Assembly: GCA_947169245.1 (NCBI GenBank)
Contig: CAMVPA010000025.1
Coordinates: forward strand, 1 to 52,900
Origin: an uncultured Prevotellaceae bacterium
GTDB taxonomy: Bacteria; Bacteroidota; Bacteroidia; Bacteroidales; Bacteroidaceae
DNA: 52,900 bases
Direction: 5' to 3'
In this document: positions 23,847 to 32,745 of the stretch, piece by piece
How the letters are laid out: every line of letters begins with the position of its first letter
Position numbering within the stretch: the stretch's first letter is position 1
Translations under genes and position numbers: made by a program
The notes under the pieces: model-generated
What the model saw: only the letters and a program-made list of their open reading frames with translations
Databases searched by the model: none
Told to the model about the DNA's origin: nothing

Positions 23847-25373
23847 ATGAAGAAACAATTATTATCAGTCATCCTCCTCGCCCTGCTCCTCGCACCTATA
23901 GGCATGGAGGCGCGAAAGAAAGTGAAGGAGCAGGAGGTGCCGCAGTTACTGAACTATCCCAGCGCAGAGATTGACAAGAACCTGCTGCACGGTGGCGATG
24001 TAGTGATTCTGGGGCGCTTGGTCACACCGGAAGAAGCGAAAGGCGAGAAGATTCCTCAGGATGTTCTTGACAAGATTAACGGTCGCTTCACCGTCATCAT
24101 GCGCGACTACCTCGTCAACAAGGAGAAGACCTCGGTTATCGAGTTCAAGAATGACGGCACGTTCTCGATGAACCTCCATGTGCCCTACCCCATGTTTGTG
24201 CTCGTCTATCCCTTGGCAGATGTCTATGCCTGCCCGGGTGATACAGTCGATGTGACCATTGACACCACAAAGCCTACGCGTGAAGAGGGACTCATCATTG
24301 GCGGCACAGGCGTCAGCGGTGAGGTAAGCAAGCTGACGTATAAGATTGGAATGAGATTCTTCCCTCCCCAGCGGAGCCTCAACATACAGAACCCAGACTC
24401 CTTAATGAAGTGGAAAGACGAACAGGTAGAGAAGCTGGACGACTTGGTGCGCCAAATGAATACAGGCTTGCCTGAACTCGAAGGCTGCTCACCTTTGGCT
24501 TCCGACATTCTGCGCACTTACATCCTTTGGCGTCGCCTGTATAACATCTGCCATGAATACGACCTGTTTGTGGATGGTAACGACAGCATCGACAGGGAAG
24601 CCTTTTGGCAGCAGTACTTTAGTTTTGTGACACCTCGTGAGAAGTACCTGCTTGACAATCCGTTGCTGATGATTGCCGGCGACGACTTCTTCTTCAACAG
24701 GATGGAGTTCACCCTCATGTGCCCCTTCGATCCACACTTCATGTCAACGCATGACATCTGGGGAAAGAACAAGGAACTGTTGCTGGGCAAGCTGCACCTC
24801 AGTCCCACGAACTTCAGCTGGCAGGTCTGCAGGCTTCGCGACATCTTCACCGTACTGAAATGGTACAAGACCGACTTTGACGCCGCTGCCGAAGACATAG
24901 CCCAAGCCTTGCCCAGCATCACCCACCCCGAACTGATTCGCCGTGCCGTGCTGACCTATCGCGACTATGTGAAAGAGAACGAGGTGCAGGTGGTGGAGCA
25001 GAAGCCGATGACCAAGGGCGACAGTATTTTCCAGCGCATCATTGAGCCCTACAAGGGTAACGTGCTCTACGTCGATTTCTGGGAGATGTCGTGCGGTCCC
25101 TGCCGTGCCACCATGCTCCATATGCGTGACCAAGTAGAGGCGCACAAAGACAAGCCTATCAAGTATCTCTACATCACCGACGATACGCCCGAGCATTGCA
25201 AATCGTTCCTGGAGCCCAACAACATCAAGGGCGAGCATATTCACATCACCCGCTCTGAGTGGGGCTATCTGCAGGAGAAGTTCCAGTTCACTGGTATCCC
25301 CTTCATTGTGCTCTTCGACAAGCAGGGCAAGCAGCGCAAGGATGTAACGGTGGAACAACTATTGAACGAATAA
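23847..25373 (+). CDS. Exported TlpA-like thioredoxin-fold protein
   Basis: A 508-residue periplasmic protein: signal peptide (about residues 1-22), a beta-rich DUF4369-like segment, a helical middle region, and a C-terminal thioredoxin domain (from about 385) with the redox motif FWEMSCGPCRATM and the cis-Pro segment FTGIPFIVLFDKQG. The CGPC pair suits a reductase or resolvase in the envelope. It starts 51 bp after hipA and 13 bp before the next TlpA-like gene, with which it is probably co-transcribed. Confidence 0.87.
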   Translation: MKKQLLSVILLALLLAPIGMEARKKVKEQEVPQLLNYPSAEIDKNLLHGGDVVILGRLVTPEEAKGEKIPQDVLDKINGRFTVIMRDYLVNKEKTSVIEFKNDGTFSMNLHVPYPMFVLVYPLADVYACPGDTVDVTIDTTKPTREEGLIIGGTGVSGEVSKLTYKIGMRFFPPQRSLNIQNPDSLMKWKDEQVEKLDDLVRQMNTGLPELEGCSPLASDILRTYILWRRLYNICHEYDLFVDGNDSIDREAFWQQYFSFVTPREKYLLDNPLLMIAGDDFFFNRMEFTLMCPFDPHFMSTHDIWGKNKELLLGKLHLSPTNFSWQVCRLRDIFTVLKWYKTDFDAAAEDIAQALPSITHPELIRRAVLTYRDYVKENEVQVVEQKPMTKGDSIFQRIIEPYKGNVLYVDFWEMSCGPCRATMLHMRDQVEAHKDKPIKYLYITDDTPEHCKSFLEPNNIKGEHIHITRSEWGYLQEKFQFTGIPFIVLFDKQGKQRKDVTVEQLLNE

Positions 25374-25386
25374 TATAGTAAGACTT

Positions 25387-26451
25387 ATGAATAAAAAAAT
25401 CATCATCACCACATTGCTCGCCCTCGTCACACTGACGGGCTGGGCACAGAAACAAAACAAGTACACCATCAGCGGCGACCTGTCTGTCATGACCAGCAAG
25501 ATTGCCATCCCCGTAAAGGCCGATACCGTGTATGTCCTCAACGACTCCACGATGGTGACGCCCGCAGGACAGCAACAGAAGAAATACGCTGTGAAGGACG
25601 GGAAGTTCGAGATTAGCGGCAGCGTCAGCCGGCCCATCTATTCGAACCTCATGGTGCAACTGGAGATTGACTATCAGGGGAAGAAGCGCAAGACGATGCA
25701 GCCTATTCCATTTATCCTTGAGCCCGGCAACATCGTGCTGGACAGCGAATGGGTAGTGTTTAAGGGGACACCGCTCAACGATGCAAGCATTACGGCGTGT
25801 GAAAAACTGAACAAGCTGGCAGAGTCCAATGAGAACGACAAGCTGAAGCAGGAGGCCAGCAGCTTCGTCAAGCAGCATGCCGCCGACCCTGCCTCCATCT
25901 TCGTCATCATGCAGGCTACAAACTTCATGAACGCGAAGGACCTCCTGGAGTTGCTGGCAATGTGCAGCGAAGACATGCAGCACACCAACACCGACCTCTC
26001 TCTGATCAGGGAGCGTCTGTTGAAAGAAGCCAATTCACCACAGGCGGGTGACAAGTTCACGGACTTCGCCGTAGAGTATGAGGGCAAGACCACCCGCTTC
26101 AGCGACTATGTAGGCAAGGGCCAGTATGTGCTCGTCGATTTCTGGGCGTCGTGGTGCGGTCCCTGCCGCCGCGAGATTCCCAACCTCATCGCTGCCTACA
26201 ACAAATACAAGGACAAGGGACTGCAGGTGCTTGGCGTCGCTGCCTGGGACAAGCCCGAGGACACCAAGAAAGCCATCGCTGAGGACAAGATTCCCTATCC
26301 GCAGATTCTCAACTCGCAGAAGATTGCCACCGACATCTACGGCATCGACGGCATCCCCCACATTATCCTCTTCAGCCCCGACGGCACCATCGTCGCCCGT
26401 GGACTGCGCGGCGAGAACATCGAGAAGAAGCTTGCGGAAGTATACAAGTAA
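25387..26451 (+). CDS. Exported TlpA-like thioredoxin-fold protein with DUF4369-like domain
   Basis: A 354-residue protein: signal peptide (ends GWAQ), DUF4369-like beta domain (about 22-125), a short helical stretch and a C-terminal thioredoxin/AhpC-TSA-like domain (about 218-354) with DFWASWCGPCRREIP and the cis-Pro IDGIPHIILF. This is the usual Bacteroidetes layout for envelope disulfide reductases. The signal-peptide DNA is nearly the same as that of 18858 and 21251. The gene is followed after 5 bp by a nine-codon remnant of another such start. Confidence 0.9.
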   Translation: MNKKIIITTLLALVTLTGWAQKQNKYTISGDLSVMTSKIAIPVKADTVYVLNDSTMVTPAGQQQKKYAVKDGKFEISGSVSRPIYSNLMVQLEIDYQGKKRKTMQPIPFILEPGNIVLDSEWVVFKGTPLNDASITACEKLNKLAESNENDKLKQEASSFVKQHAADPASIFVIMQATNFMNAKDLLELLAMCSEDMQHTNTDLSLIRERLLKEANSPQAGDKFTDFAVEYEGKTTRFSDYVGKGQYVLVDFWASWCGPCRREIPNLIAAYNKYKDKGLQVLGVAAWDKPEDTKKAIAEDKIPYPQILNSQKIATDIYGIDGIPHIILFSPDGTIVARGLRGENIEKKLAEVYK

Positions 26452-26456
26452 GAATC

Positions 26457-26486
26457 ATGAGCAAGAAAGCCATTATCACCTGTTGA
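26457..26486 (+). pseudogene. Remnant of a further signal-peptide start (MSKKAIITC-stop)
   Basis: ATG followed by codons for SKKAIITC and a TGA. It matches the first nine residues of the shared signal peptide (MKKTIITA / MNKKIIIT) and lies where the next array member would start. It is read as the decayed or deleted start of a lost paralogue. Confidence 0.55.
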
Positions 26487-26519
26487 TGGATAAGTTGAAA
26501 TAAAAAACAGAGGTTGCGG

Positions 26520-26551
26520 TGTCACAAAATCGCAGCCTCTTCGTATTATAG
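26520..26551 (+). promoter_or_regulatory. Candidate ECF-sigma-dependent autoregulatory promoter 2, overlapping a hairpin
   Basis: TGTCAC (26520) and TATAG (26547) are 27 bp apart, as at 13995-14026, 18 bp before an ECF sigma gene. A 9-bp stem with one G-T pair (26510-26518 with 26531-26539) overlaps it and may end the thioredoxin transcript, although no T run follows. Confidence 0.6.
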
Positions 26552-26568
26552 GTAAAGAGACGGTCTGA

Positions 26569-27039
26569 ATGACGCAGGAAGGATACAAGGAAGAAGCGCG
26601 ACGGCTGCGGCCACGACTGCTGCTGACGGCACAGCGATACCTAAGCGATGACGACGCTGAAGACACGGTGCAGGACGTGCTGCTGCGCCTCTGGCAGATG
26701 GTCGACACGCTCCGCATGCCCATCGACACGCTGGCACAGGTACTTGTCCGCAACTTCTGCGTCGACCGGCTGAGGCGGTCAAGGCCATCGCTGACGCTGA
26801 CAGACAATTGCGAACAGGCTGAGGAGACTGAGACCGACGAGCGCATAGAGCGAGTGCTGGCAATAATCGACACACTGCCCACCCTGCAACAGACCATACT
26901 GCGACTTCGACACATCGAAGGAATGGAGATGAAGCAGATTGCCGAACTAACAGGCAGCAGCGAAGTGGCCATACGCAAGACGCTAAGCCGGGCACGACTA
27001 TCATTGAAACGACAATACGAGAAACGATATGAACGATAA
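26569..27039 (+). CDS. ECF-family RNA polymerase sigma factor
   Basis: A 156-residue sigma factor with region 2 (LRPRLLLTAQRYLSDDDAEDTVQDVLLRLWQM, about residues 10-42) and region 4 (LAIIDTLPTLQQTILRLRHIEGMEMKQIAELTGSSEVAIRKTLSRARLSL, about 99-148). It is close in length and order to the sigma factor at 14051 and shares its promoter type. It overlaps the anti-sigma-like gene by 11 bp. Confidence 0.93.
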   Translation: MTQEGYKEEARRLRPRLLLTAQRYLSDDDAEDTVQDVLLRLWQMVDTLRMPIDTLAQVLVRNFCVDRLRRSRPSLTLTDNCEQAEETETDERIERVLAIIDTLPTLQQTILRLRHIEGMEMKQIAELTGSSEVAIRKTLSRARLSLKRQYEKRYER

Positions 27040-27475
27040 CTTGCTGAGAATAAGGACTCTGACCGATAAGTTCTTCGATGGCGACACCACGCCAGAGGAG
27101 GAGCAGGAACTGTACGCGTATTATCGGCAGCCAAGGGAGCAGATGCCCGACGACTTGCGTTCCAACTGTGACCTGTTCAGGGACCTGGCGGCACTCACCG
27201 CCCTTAGCCCGACGAAACAGCAGACAGCGCCACAGCACCGACAACGCACTTGGTGGTTAGCCGCTGCGGCAGTGGTCCTCATACTGATAGTAGGCGGCAC
27301 CACCCTCTATCACTATCGGCAAGCTGACGAGTGCGTAGCTTACATCTATGGAGAACGGGTGACTGATCGCGACGTAGTGCTTGGCGAGATGCAGAAGACG
27401 ATGACGGCCATGACTGCCGATGGCAGCGACGTGGTGGAGGAGCAGCTGAAGTCGATGTTTGGCGATAATGATTGA
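27029..27475 (+). CDS. Anti-sigma-like single-pass membrane protein
   Basis: A 148-residue protein with the same layout as the one at 14524: N-terminal cytoplasmic helices (LTDKFFDGDTTPEEEQELYAYY), one membrane helix (WLAAAAVVLILIVGGTTLY, about residues 75-93) and a short periplasmic tail. It starts inside the sigma gene. Role by position and layout; no named family domain shown. Confidence 0.8.
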   Translation: MNDNLLRIRTLTDKFFDGDTTPEEEQELYAYYRQPREQMPDDLRSNCDLFRDLAALTALSPTKQQTAPQHRQRTWWLAAAAVVLILIVGGTTLYHYRQADECVAYIYGERVTDRDVVLGEMQKTMTAMTADGSDVVEEQLKSMFGDND

Positions 27476-27498
27476 AGAATGTAAATTGAAGATTGAAT

Positions 27499-27963
27499 AT
27501 GAAGAAAGTAATCATGATGTTTCTGATGCTCGCTGTCAGCTTTTCGGCATCAGCGCAGTCAGGGCTGAAAATCAACGACCTGTTTGAGGGGCGCATCATT
27601 CCGCAGGAAAAGATGGTGGAAACCCGCGTGCGGGGGAAGTCACTGGCCAAGTATCAGCTGACCTACTATCGCAGCGTGCGCCTCGTCGTTGCGAAAGAGG
27701 AGGCCGAACGACTGCTGCAACTCGTGGAGACCGACGCCAAGGGGCACTTTGCCAGCGGCAGCGACAAGTCCCAGAAAACCGTGTTCGGCAAGGAGCACAA
27801 CATTACTTTCAAGACCCAGGTACGGAAACAGGGCGACAAGAACTGCTTCCTGTGCTATCAGTCATTCTGGAGAGGCAACACGACGGAGCGCGAGGTGACC
27901 GTCATCTACATGGAAGGCCCCGTCAGAAGCCTGGAGCAATTGGAAGAACTCATGAAGAATTGA
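27499..27963 (+). CDS. Small secreted protein, DUF6108-like
   Basis: A 154-residue exported protein with a signal peptide ending SASAQ. The mature part starts GLKINDLFEGRIIPQEKMVETRVRGKSLAKYQLTYYRS and contains a lone Cys-Phe-Leu-Cys. It resembles the DUF6108 proteins that I recall from Bacteroides sigma operons, but this was not checked. ATG 27499 is used. It lies between the anti-sigma-like and the barrel gene, so it is probably part of the sigma regulon. Confidence 0.7.
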   Translation: MKKVIMMFLMLAVSFSASAQSGLKINDLFEGRIIPQEKMVETRVRGKSLAKYQLTYYRSVRLVVAKEEAERLLQLVETDAKGHFASGSDKSQKTVFGKEHNITFKTQVRKQGDKNCFLCYQSFWRGNTTEREVTVIYMEGPVRSLEQLEELMKN

Positions 27964-27985
27964 AGAATTAAAAACATTAGAAGAT

Positions 27986-28864
27986 ATGAAACGCATACTT
28001 AATCTATCATTTATCCTTTCCCTGCTATCAGTTAGCCCTGTAGCAGCACAAAACGACACGGTAGTCATCCGCAACCCCCAGAAGGTGACCATTGTGACAG
28101 GTGACTCGCTGCAGAAGATCATCGTCCAAGGAAAAGAGGGCGACGACAAGTTCATGTATCAGAACACCATCCAGCTGGTAGACTCCAACTACGTTAGTAC
28201 CACTCGCATCGGTCGCGACCGCTGGGAGCTGATTCCCAGCGTGAAGGTAGACAAGAAGGACGACGCGAATCGTCGCAATTCCAGCAACGTGCTGACAGCC
28301 CACCTCGGCCTTGGCTTCACCGCCCCCACCAAGGCCGACTCACGTACAGACTTCTCCACGTTCAAGTCGTGGGAAATCTTTGCAACCCTGTTGCAGTGGG
28401 ACCACCACTTCGACCGCAGGGAGCGTAATACCATGTCGTTGGGACTCGGCATCGACTGGAAAAACTACCGCATGACTGGCGACACACGCTTCACCAAGGC
28501 TCCCGATGGCAATGTCGTCATCGATAAGTATCCCTTACAGGTGTCACCCGATTTCTCGCGCATCAAGATTTTCTCGCTTACTACAAACTTAGAGGTCAAC
28601 CATAGCTTCGACGACGACTTCTGGATTGGCTTCGGTCCTGTGGTGAACTTCAACGTCTACGGCAGCATCCTGACCAAGTACTCAATGTATGGCGACGAAA
28701 TCAAGAAGCGCGAAAAGAACATACGCCAGCGTCCCATCACCATCGACTGGATGCTACGCGTTGGCCTCTTCGGCGTTCCCTTCTACTTGAAGTATAGCCC
28801 CGACAACGTGCTGAAGGACGGCGGCGTCAAGTTCCGTTCTCTCTCGTTCGGACTTTACCTGTAG
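27986..28864 (+). CDS. Outer-membrane beta-barrel-like protein
   Basis: A 292-residue exported protein: signal peptide (ends VAAQ), an 80-residue linker, then alternating beta strands (LTAHLGLGFTAP, TMSLGLGIDWKNY, FWIGFGPVVNFNVYG, WMLRVGLFGVPFYLKY) ending in an aromatic-rich strand with terminal Leu (FRSLSFGLYL). This is typical of a small outer-membrane barrel. It is the last gene of the third ECF operon. Confidence 0.75.
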   Translation: MKRILNLSFILSLLSVSPVAAQNDTVVIRNPQKVTIVTGDSLQKIIVQGKEGDDKFMYQNTIQLVDSNYVSTTRIGRDRWELIPSVKVDKKDDANRRNSSNVLTAHLGLGFTAPTKADSRTDFSTFKSWEIFATLLQWDHHFDRRERNTMSLGLGIDWKNYRMTGDTRFTKAPDGNVVIDKYPLQVSPDFSRIKIFSLTTNLEVNHSFDDDFWIGFGPVVNFNVYGSILTKYSMYGDEIKKREKNIRQRPITIDWMLRVGLFGVPFYLKYSPDNVLKDGGVKFRSLSFGLYL

Positions 28865-28972
28865 TACTCAGGTTACACATCGCCTGCATTGGGCGGTGCT
28901 GCAGCAGAAGCGACAGCGATTTCGAATAATTAACTTAACGGCTCTTGACAAAGACTAAATAGCTCAAAAACA

Positions 28973-29004
28973 TTTGGGCGCTATACGGCTTTTCCATACC
29001 TTTG
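28973..29004 (+). promoter_or_regulatory. Bacteroidetes-type promoter, near-leaderless
   Basis: TTTG (28973-28976), 20-bp spacer, TACCTTTG (28997-29004). The ATG at 29011 is only 6 nt downstream of the -7 element, so the mRNA would have almost no leader. Confidence 0.85.
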
Positions 29005-29010
29005 CAGGCA

Positions 29011-29529
29011 ATGACAATGATACGGACCATACTCCTTGCCTCCACGCTACTGTGCAGTCTGATGGCTTCATCCCAGCGGCGGCTCACGGTGGTTGACGTC
29101 GAGACGCTCTTCCCCATCGGCGGAGCTAACGTCGTCGGCAAGGGTGTGACGACACAGACAGACTCATTGGGACATGTCACGGTAACGGACAGTTGCAAGA
29201 GTCTGATCTTTTCGCATGTCAACTACGAAAACCGCATCATCAACGTGGAGGAGGTGCGCGACACCGTGTTCCTCATCTCGAAGTTGCTGAACCTGAAGGA
29301 GGTGGTGGTGTTGGGAAAGGGGAAACCTCGCGACGAGCTGAAAGAGTTGAACAGCCGATTGCATCTCAGCAAGGAGGAGATTCAGGCTATCAAGGCTGCC
29401 CAAGGCTCGGGTGTCAATGTGCTGGCGCTCATCAACTATGTCATTCCCAAGAGATGGAAGGAGTACTGGAGGAAAAACACCAAGGAGGGGCGTCGTGAAC
29501 GCCTGAAAAAGATTCTTCAGGACTACTGA
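29011..29529 (+). CDS. Small exported carboxypeptidase-regulatory-like protein
   Basis: A 172-residue protein: short signal peptide (ends MASSQ), a regulatory-like beta domain (LTVVDVETLFPIGGANVVGKG...TDSLGHVTV...ISKLLNLKEVVVLG) as in the N-terminus of SusC-like receptors, then a basic helical tail. No barrel follows, so it is a stand-alone form. Starts at ATG 29011 or 29017. The next gene, a metal exporter, starts 15 bp later and may be co-transcribed. Confidence 0.75.
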   Translation: MTMIRTILLASTLLCSLMASSQRRLTVVDVETLFPIGGANVVGKGVTTQTDSLGHVTVTDSCKSLIFSHVNYENRIINVEEVRDTVFLISKLLNLKEVVVLGKGKPRDELKELNSRLHLSKEEIQAIKAAQGSGVNVLALINYVIPKRWKEYWRKNTKEGRRERLKKILQDY

Positions 29530-29544
29530 CAAAGAGAAACTGAG

Positions 29545-30426
29545 ATGGAACGGAACAAGGAGATATACAAGGTGACGCTGGTAGGCGGAGTGGTGAACGT
29601 GGTGCTGCTCGTCTTCAAGTTTGCGGCAGGCATCCTCGGCCATAGTGCCGCCATGGTGGCCGACGCCGTCCACTCGCTCAGCGACTTCGTCACCGATGTT
29701 GTCGTCATCGCCTTCGTCCACATCAGCGGCAAGCCTAAGGACAAGTCGCACGACTACGGTCACGCCAAGTACGAGACGCTGGCGATGACCATCATCGGCA
29801 TAGCGCTGCTCGCGGTGGCCTTTGGCATTCTCTACAGCGGCGTGGTGAAGATTGTGGCGTGGGCAGGCGGCGCGCAGTTGACGGCGCCGGGCATGCTGGC
29901 GCTGTGGGCCGCCCTGCTGTCGGTGGTGCTGAAGGAGGCCGTCTATCACTACTCGATGGTGAAGGCGCGCCAGCTACAGTCACAAGCCGTCGAGGCCAAC
30001 GCGTGGCATCATCGCAGCGACGCCCTCTCGTCCATAGGCACAGCCGTCGGCATCGGCGGTGCCATCTTCTTAGGTCAGCGCTGGACGGTGCTCGACCCCG
30101 TGGCTTCTGTCATCGTAGGCCTGTTCATTGTCAAGGTCAGCGTCGAACTGCTGCGGCGCGGCATCGGCGACCTCATGGAGCAGTCGCTGCCCGACGAGGT
30201 GGAGGATGAGATACTGCGCTTGGCGGGCTCCGTCGACGGCGTCACCCTGCCTCACGACCTGCGCACGCGCCGTCTGGGCAATCACTACGCCATTGAGCTA
30301 CACATCCTCATGGATCCCGATATCACACTGCGCGAAGCCCACGACAAAGCCTCAGAAGTAGAGGCACTCCTGAGGCTTCATTATGGTCGCGAGACGCACA
30401 TCGCCGTGCATGTAGAGCCGAGATAG
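29545..30426 (+). CDS. Cation diffusion facilitator (CDF) family metal exporter
   Basis: A 293-residue membrane protein with six membrane segments (residues about 8-200) and a C-terminal cytoplasmic ferredoxin-like domain (about 205-293). The transport-site residues are visible: ADAVHSLSDF in helix 2 and HHRSDALSS in helix 5. The family exports Zn, Fe, Mn or Co from the cytoplasm in exchange for protons; the exact metal cannot be told. Length matches FieF-type members (about 300). Confidence 0.92.
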   Translation: MERNKEIYKVTLVGGVVNVVLLVFKFAAGILGHSAAMVADAVHSLSDFVTDVVVIAFVHISGKPKDKSHDYGHAKYETLAMTIIGIALLAVAFGILYSGVVKIVAWAGGAQLTAPGMLALWAALLSVVLKEAVYHYSMVKARQLQSQAVEANAWHHRSDALSSIGTAVGIGGAIFLGQRWTVLDPVASVIVGLFIVKVSVELLRRGIGDLMEQSLPDEVEDEILRLAGSVDGVTLPHDLRTRRLGNHYAIELHILMDPDITLREAHDKASEVEALLRLHYGRETHIAVHVEPR

Positions 30427-30427
30427 T

Positions 30428-30448
30428 CTCGACGGCAGAACCGTCGAG
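30428..30448. terminator. Hairpin between convergent CDF and GH43 genes
   Basis: A perfect 8-bp stem (30428-30435 with 30441-30448) and a 5-nt loop lie between two convergent genes. No T run follows on either strand, so termination strength is uncertain. Confidence 0.5.
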
Positions 30449-30462
30449 CACACTAACGACCG

Positions 30463-32637
30463 CTATTTCACTTCTTCCCACATCAGCACCGAGCCGTTGC
30501 GGCGGGCGGGGTCGGAACCGGCATAGTCACATGAGTAGGGACTGCCCGTGGTGGGACTCTTACCCAGGTACTTGTGATTCTTCAGCGACAGCAACATGAA
30601 GTCGTGGTCCAGATAGTCCTGCCACAGGAACGTCGAGGCCTTGAAATCATCTTCAGAAAGACGGGTTGCTCCGCCGGCAAAGGGTGCATCATCGGTTAAG
30701 AAGCGTACGTCGCCGGGCAGTCCGTCGCCATAGACCTTCACATAGCGGCCATCAGCACACTGCAAAGCGACCATGCCCTGTCCACGGTCAATCACCCTGA
30801 AGTGTGTCAGCTCGCTCTTGTCGCCAGCGTGGGTGTCGTGGAGCATACCGTGCTTCAGGGCAATCATCGGACGGCCCGTCGCCCTGTTGATGATGCGGAT
30901 GGTCTTGCCGTGGGCGTAGGGAATATTTTGACTGCGGTCGGCACAAGGCTCCTCAACGGTGAAGTTGTCGAACTCGGCATAGCCACCCTGCTGCCCCTTC
31001 ACGTTGAAGGCAAAGAGCGCATGGCGTGAGCCCTGGAAGGTGATGAGCTGATAGGTCAGTGGCATCATACGGCCCAGCGTCTGAAAGTTCACGCCGTCCG
31101 TCGAGTAGGCGTACTGCATCTGGTTGTTATCATAGTCGCCGATGCAGCGGAGGAAGAATTTCCCGTTGGCAAAACCAACGGGCACACTGACGGTGTCGTT
31201 GGTCATCTGCTCGAAGCAACGGAGGGTGAGAATGTTGCCTTCCTTTACGACGCCAATCCACGAGCACGGCACGTTGATGTTACCCAGACCGCAGACATCG
31301 CCGTCCTTCATACCTTTAATATATAGTTCGACGGTGGCTATCGACTTGGGGCCGATAACGCGCTGCGTCAGCGTATTGCGTGCCCACATCAGCTGCTCAG
31401 CGGGCTGCGACTGGATGCGCAACTTTCCACCCTTCAGGCTCCACAGCTTATCATCGGGATTGTGGTTCCACTGCCAGACGGGCTTCAGCGTCTTTCCGTT
31501 GAAGTCGTCCGAACGGTCGTAGGGGGCACGCATGGGCTGCGGCTCCTCGCCGATGCCGTAGCAGCCCAACTTTGTGTCGGGTTTGAACCACGTGCGGGGC
31601 GCACGGCCCAGGTTGCCTTTCAGTCCCACCATCGGCCAGCCGTCCTCCCACGTCAGAGGCATCAGGCAGACGGTGCGACCTATGGAGTGGAAGTCCTGCA
31701 TCAGGAGCGCCCACCACGAGCCGTCCTTGGCCTGTACGATACCGCCCTGATGGGCGTTGTCGCAGCCCGTAGCGTCGGGACTGGCTGGCGACACGCCAAA
31801 CTTCGTGCCGTCCTCGCCGATACGGTATTTCGTGCCACGAGGTACCGTCGTGCGGCCCACGCCGTGATAGCCGTAAGTCTCGTCGGCCTCGATGACGCGT
31901 GTCTCGTAAGGCCCCCAGATGTTCTTGGAGCGCGAGCAGACCGTGCGGCCGTTGGGCGAATAGTCGGTTGAGATGAGGTAGTACATGCCGTTGATCTTAT
32001 ACATGTGGTGTCCCTCGCCAATACCGTTGCCTTCAGGAATGATAACGCGGTCGGAGCCCTCTACGGGGCCGCTCATGTCGGCCTTCAGCTCTGTGCAGTG
32101 CACCTCGCCATACTTGTGGATGGCATATATCTTGCCGTCGTCGTCGAAGAGCACGCCGAGGTCGTAGATATTGCCCTGCATGTTGTGGTGCGTCCACGGG
32201 CCGTGTATGTCCTTCGCCGTGTAGCACTGCAGCCCCTTGCCGTTGATATTCGAGAAGACGTAGAATTGGCCGTTGGCATAGCGGATGCACGGCGCCCAGA
32301 TGCCCTGGCCGTAAACTTCCTGATGGTTCTTCAGGGCAAAGCGATCCTCAGGGAAGTCAAAGCGGTCGAAGCAATAGCTGATGTTCTCCCAGTTCACGAG
32401 GTCCTTTGAATGAAGGATGACCAGACCCGGCACCGAGTGCATCGTCGTACCAGCGAGGTAATAGTCGTCGCCCACACGGATGACGTCGGGGTCAGAGAAC
32501 TCGTCGTAGAACAAAGGGTTGGTAAACGTTCCGTTGCCGTTGTCGGCAGTCCAGGATTTCGGTTGAGCCGTAGCGCTCATGGCGGCACAAGCCAAGAGGC
32601 TGGCGCACCAGAATTTCAGGTTTCTCATTTCTGTCAT
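30463..32637 (-). CDS. Exported GH43-family glycoside hydrolase with C-terminal beta-trefoil-like domain
   Basis: A 724-residue exported enzyme: signal peptide (ends ATAQ), five-bladed GH43 domain (about 30-335) with FSDPDVIRVGDDYYLAGTT (catalytic base Asp) and GIGEGHHMYKINGMYYL (general acid Glu), a concanavalin-like GH43 C-terminal domain (about 350-560, DDFNGKTLKPVWQW...), and a last domain (about 580-724) with ALQCADGRYVKV and FMLLSLKNHKYLG that resembles fascin/ricin-like trefoils. GH43 enzymes cut xylo- or arabino-oligosaccharides. Start is ATG 32637 or 32628. It is transcribed divergently from the GH3 gene, a likely partner in plant-fibre breakdown. Confidence 0.9.
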   Translation of the reverse strand: MTEMRNLKFWCASLLACAAMSATAQPKSWTADNGNGTFTNPLFYDEFSDPDVIRVGDDYYLAGTTMHSVPGLVILHSKDLVNWENISYCFDRFDFPEDRFALKNHQEVYGQGIWAPCIRYANGQFYVFSNINGKGLQCYTAKDIHGPWTHHNMQGNIYDLGVLFDDDGKIYAIHKYGEVHCTELKADMSGPVEGSDRVIIPEGNGIGEGHHMYKINGMYYLISTDYSPNGRTVCSRSKNIWGPYETRVIEADETYGYHGVGRTTVPRGTKYRIGEDGTKFGVSPASPDATGCDNAHQGGIVQAKDGSWWALLMQDFHSIGRTVCLMPLTWEDGWPMVGLKGNLGRAPRTWFKPDTKLGCYGIGEEPQPMRAPYDRSDDFNGKTLKPVWQWNHNPDDKLWSLKGGKLRIQSQPAEQLMWARNTLTQRVIGPKSIATVELYIKGMKDGDVCGLGNINVPCSWIGVVKEGNILTLRCFEQMTNDTVSVPVGFANGKFFLRCIGDYDNNQMQYAYSTDGVNFQTLGRMMPLTYQLITFQGSRHALFAFNVKGQQGGYAEFDNFTVEEPCADRSQNIPYAHGKTIRIINRATGRPMIALKHGMLHDTHAGDKSELTHFRVIDRGQGMVALQCADGRYVKVYGDGLPGDVRFLTDDAPFAGGATRLSEDDFKASTFLWQDYLDHDFMLLSLKNHKYLGKSPTTGSPYSCDYAGSDPARRNGSVLMWEEVK

Positions 32638-32662
32638 GTTTCAGTTATTAGTTTTATGGTTG

Positions 32663-32693
32663 CAAAATTACGCAAAGTCGGAGACATAACAAA
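32663..32693 (-). promoter_or_regulatory. Promoter for the GH43 gene
   Basis: Minus strand: TTTG (32690-32693), 19-bp spacer, TAATTTTG (32663-32670), 26 bp upstream of the ATG at 32637. Confidence 0.75.
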
Positions 32694-32712
32694 GACTTTC
32701 AGAAAAAAACAC

Positions 32713-32720
32713 TATCTTTG
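32713..32720 (+). promoter_or_regulatory. -7 element for the GH3 gene
   Basis: TATCTTTG 25 bp before the ATG at 32746. No TTTG lies at the right distance upstream, so the promoter may need an activator or use a weak -33. Confidence 0.6.
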
Positions 32721-32745
32721 CAGTCAGATTCACCCATTATCAATT

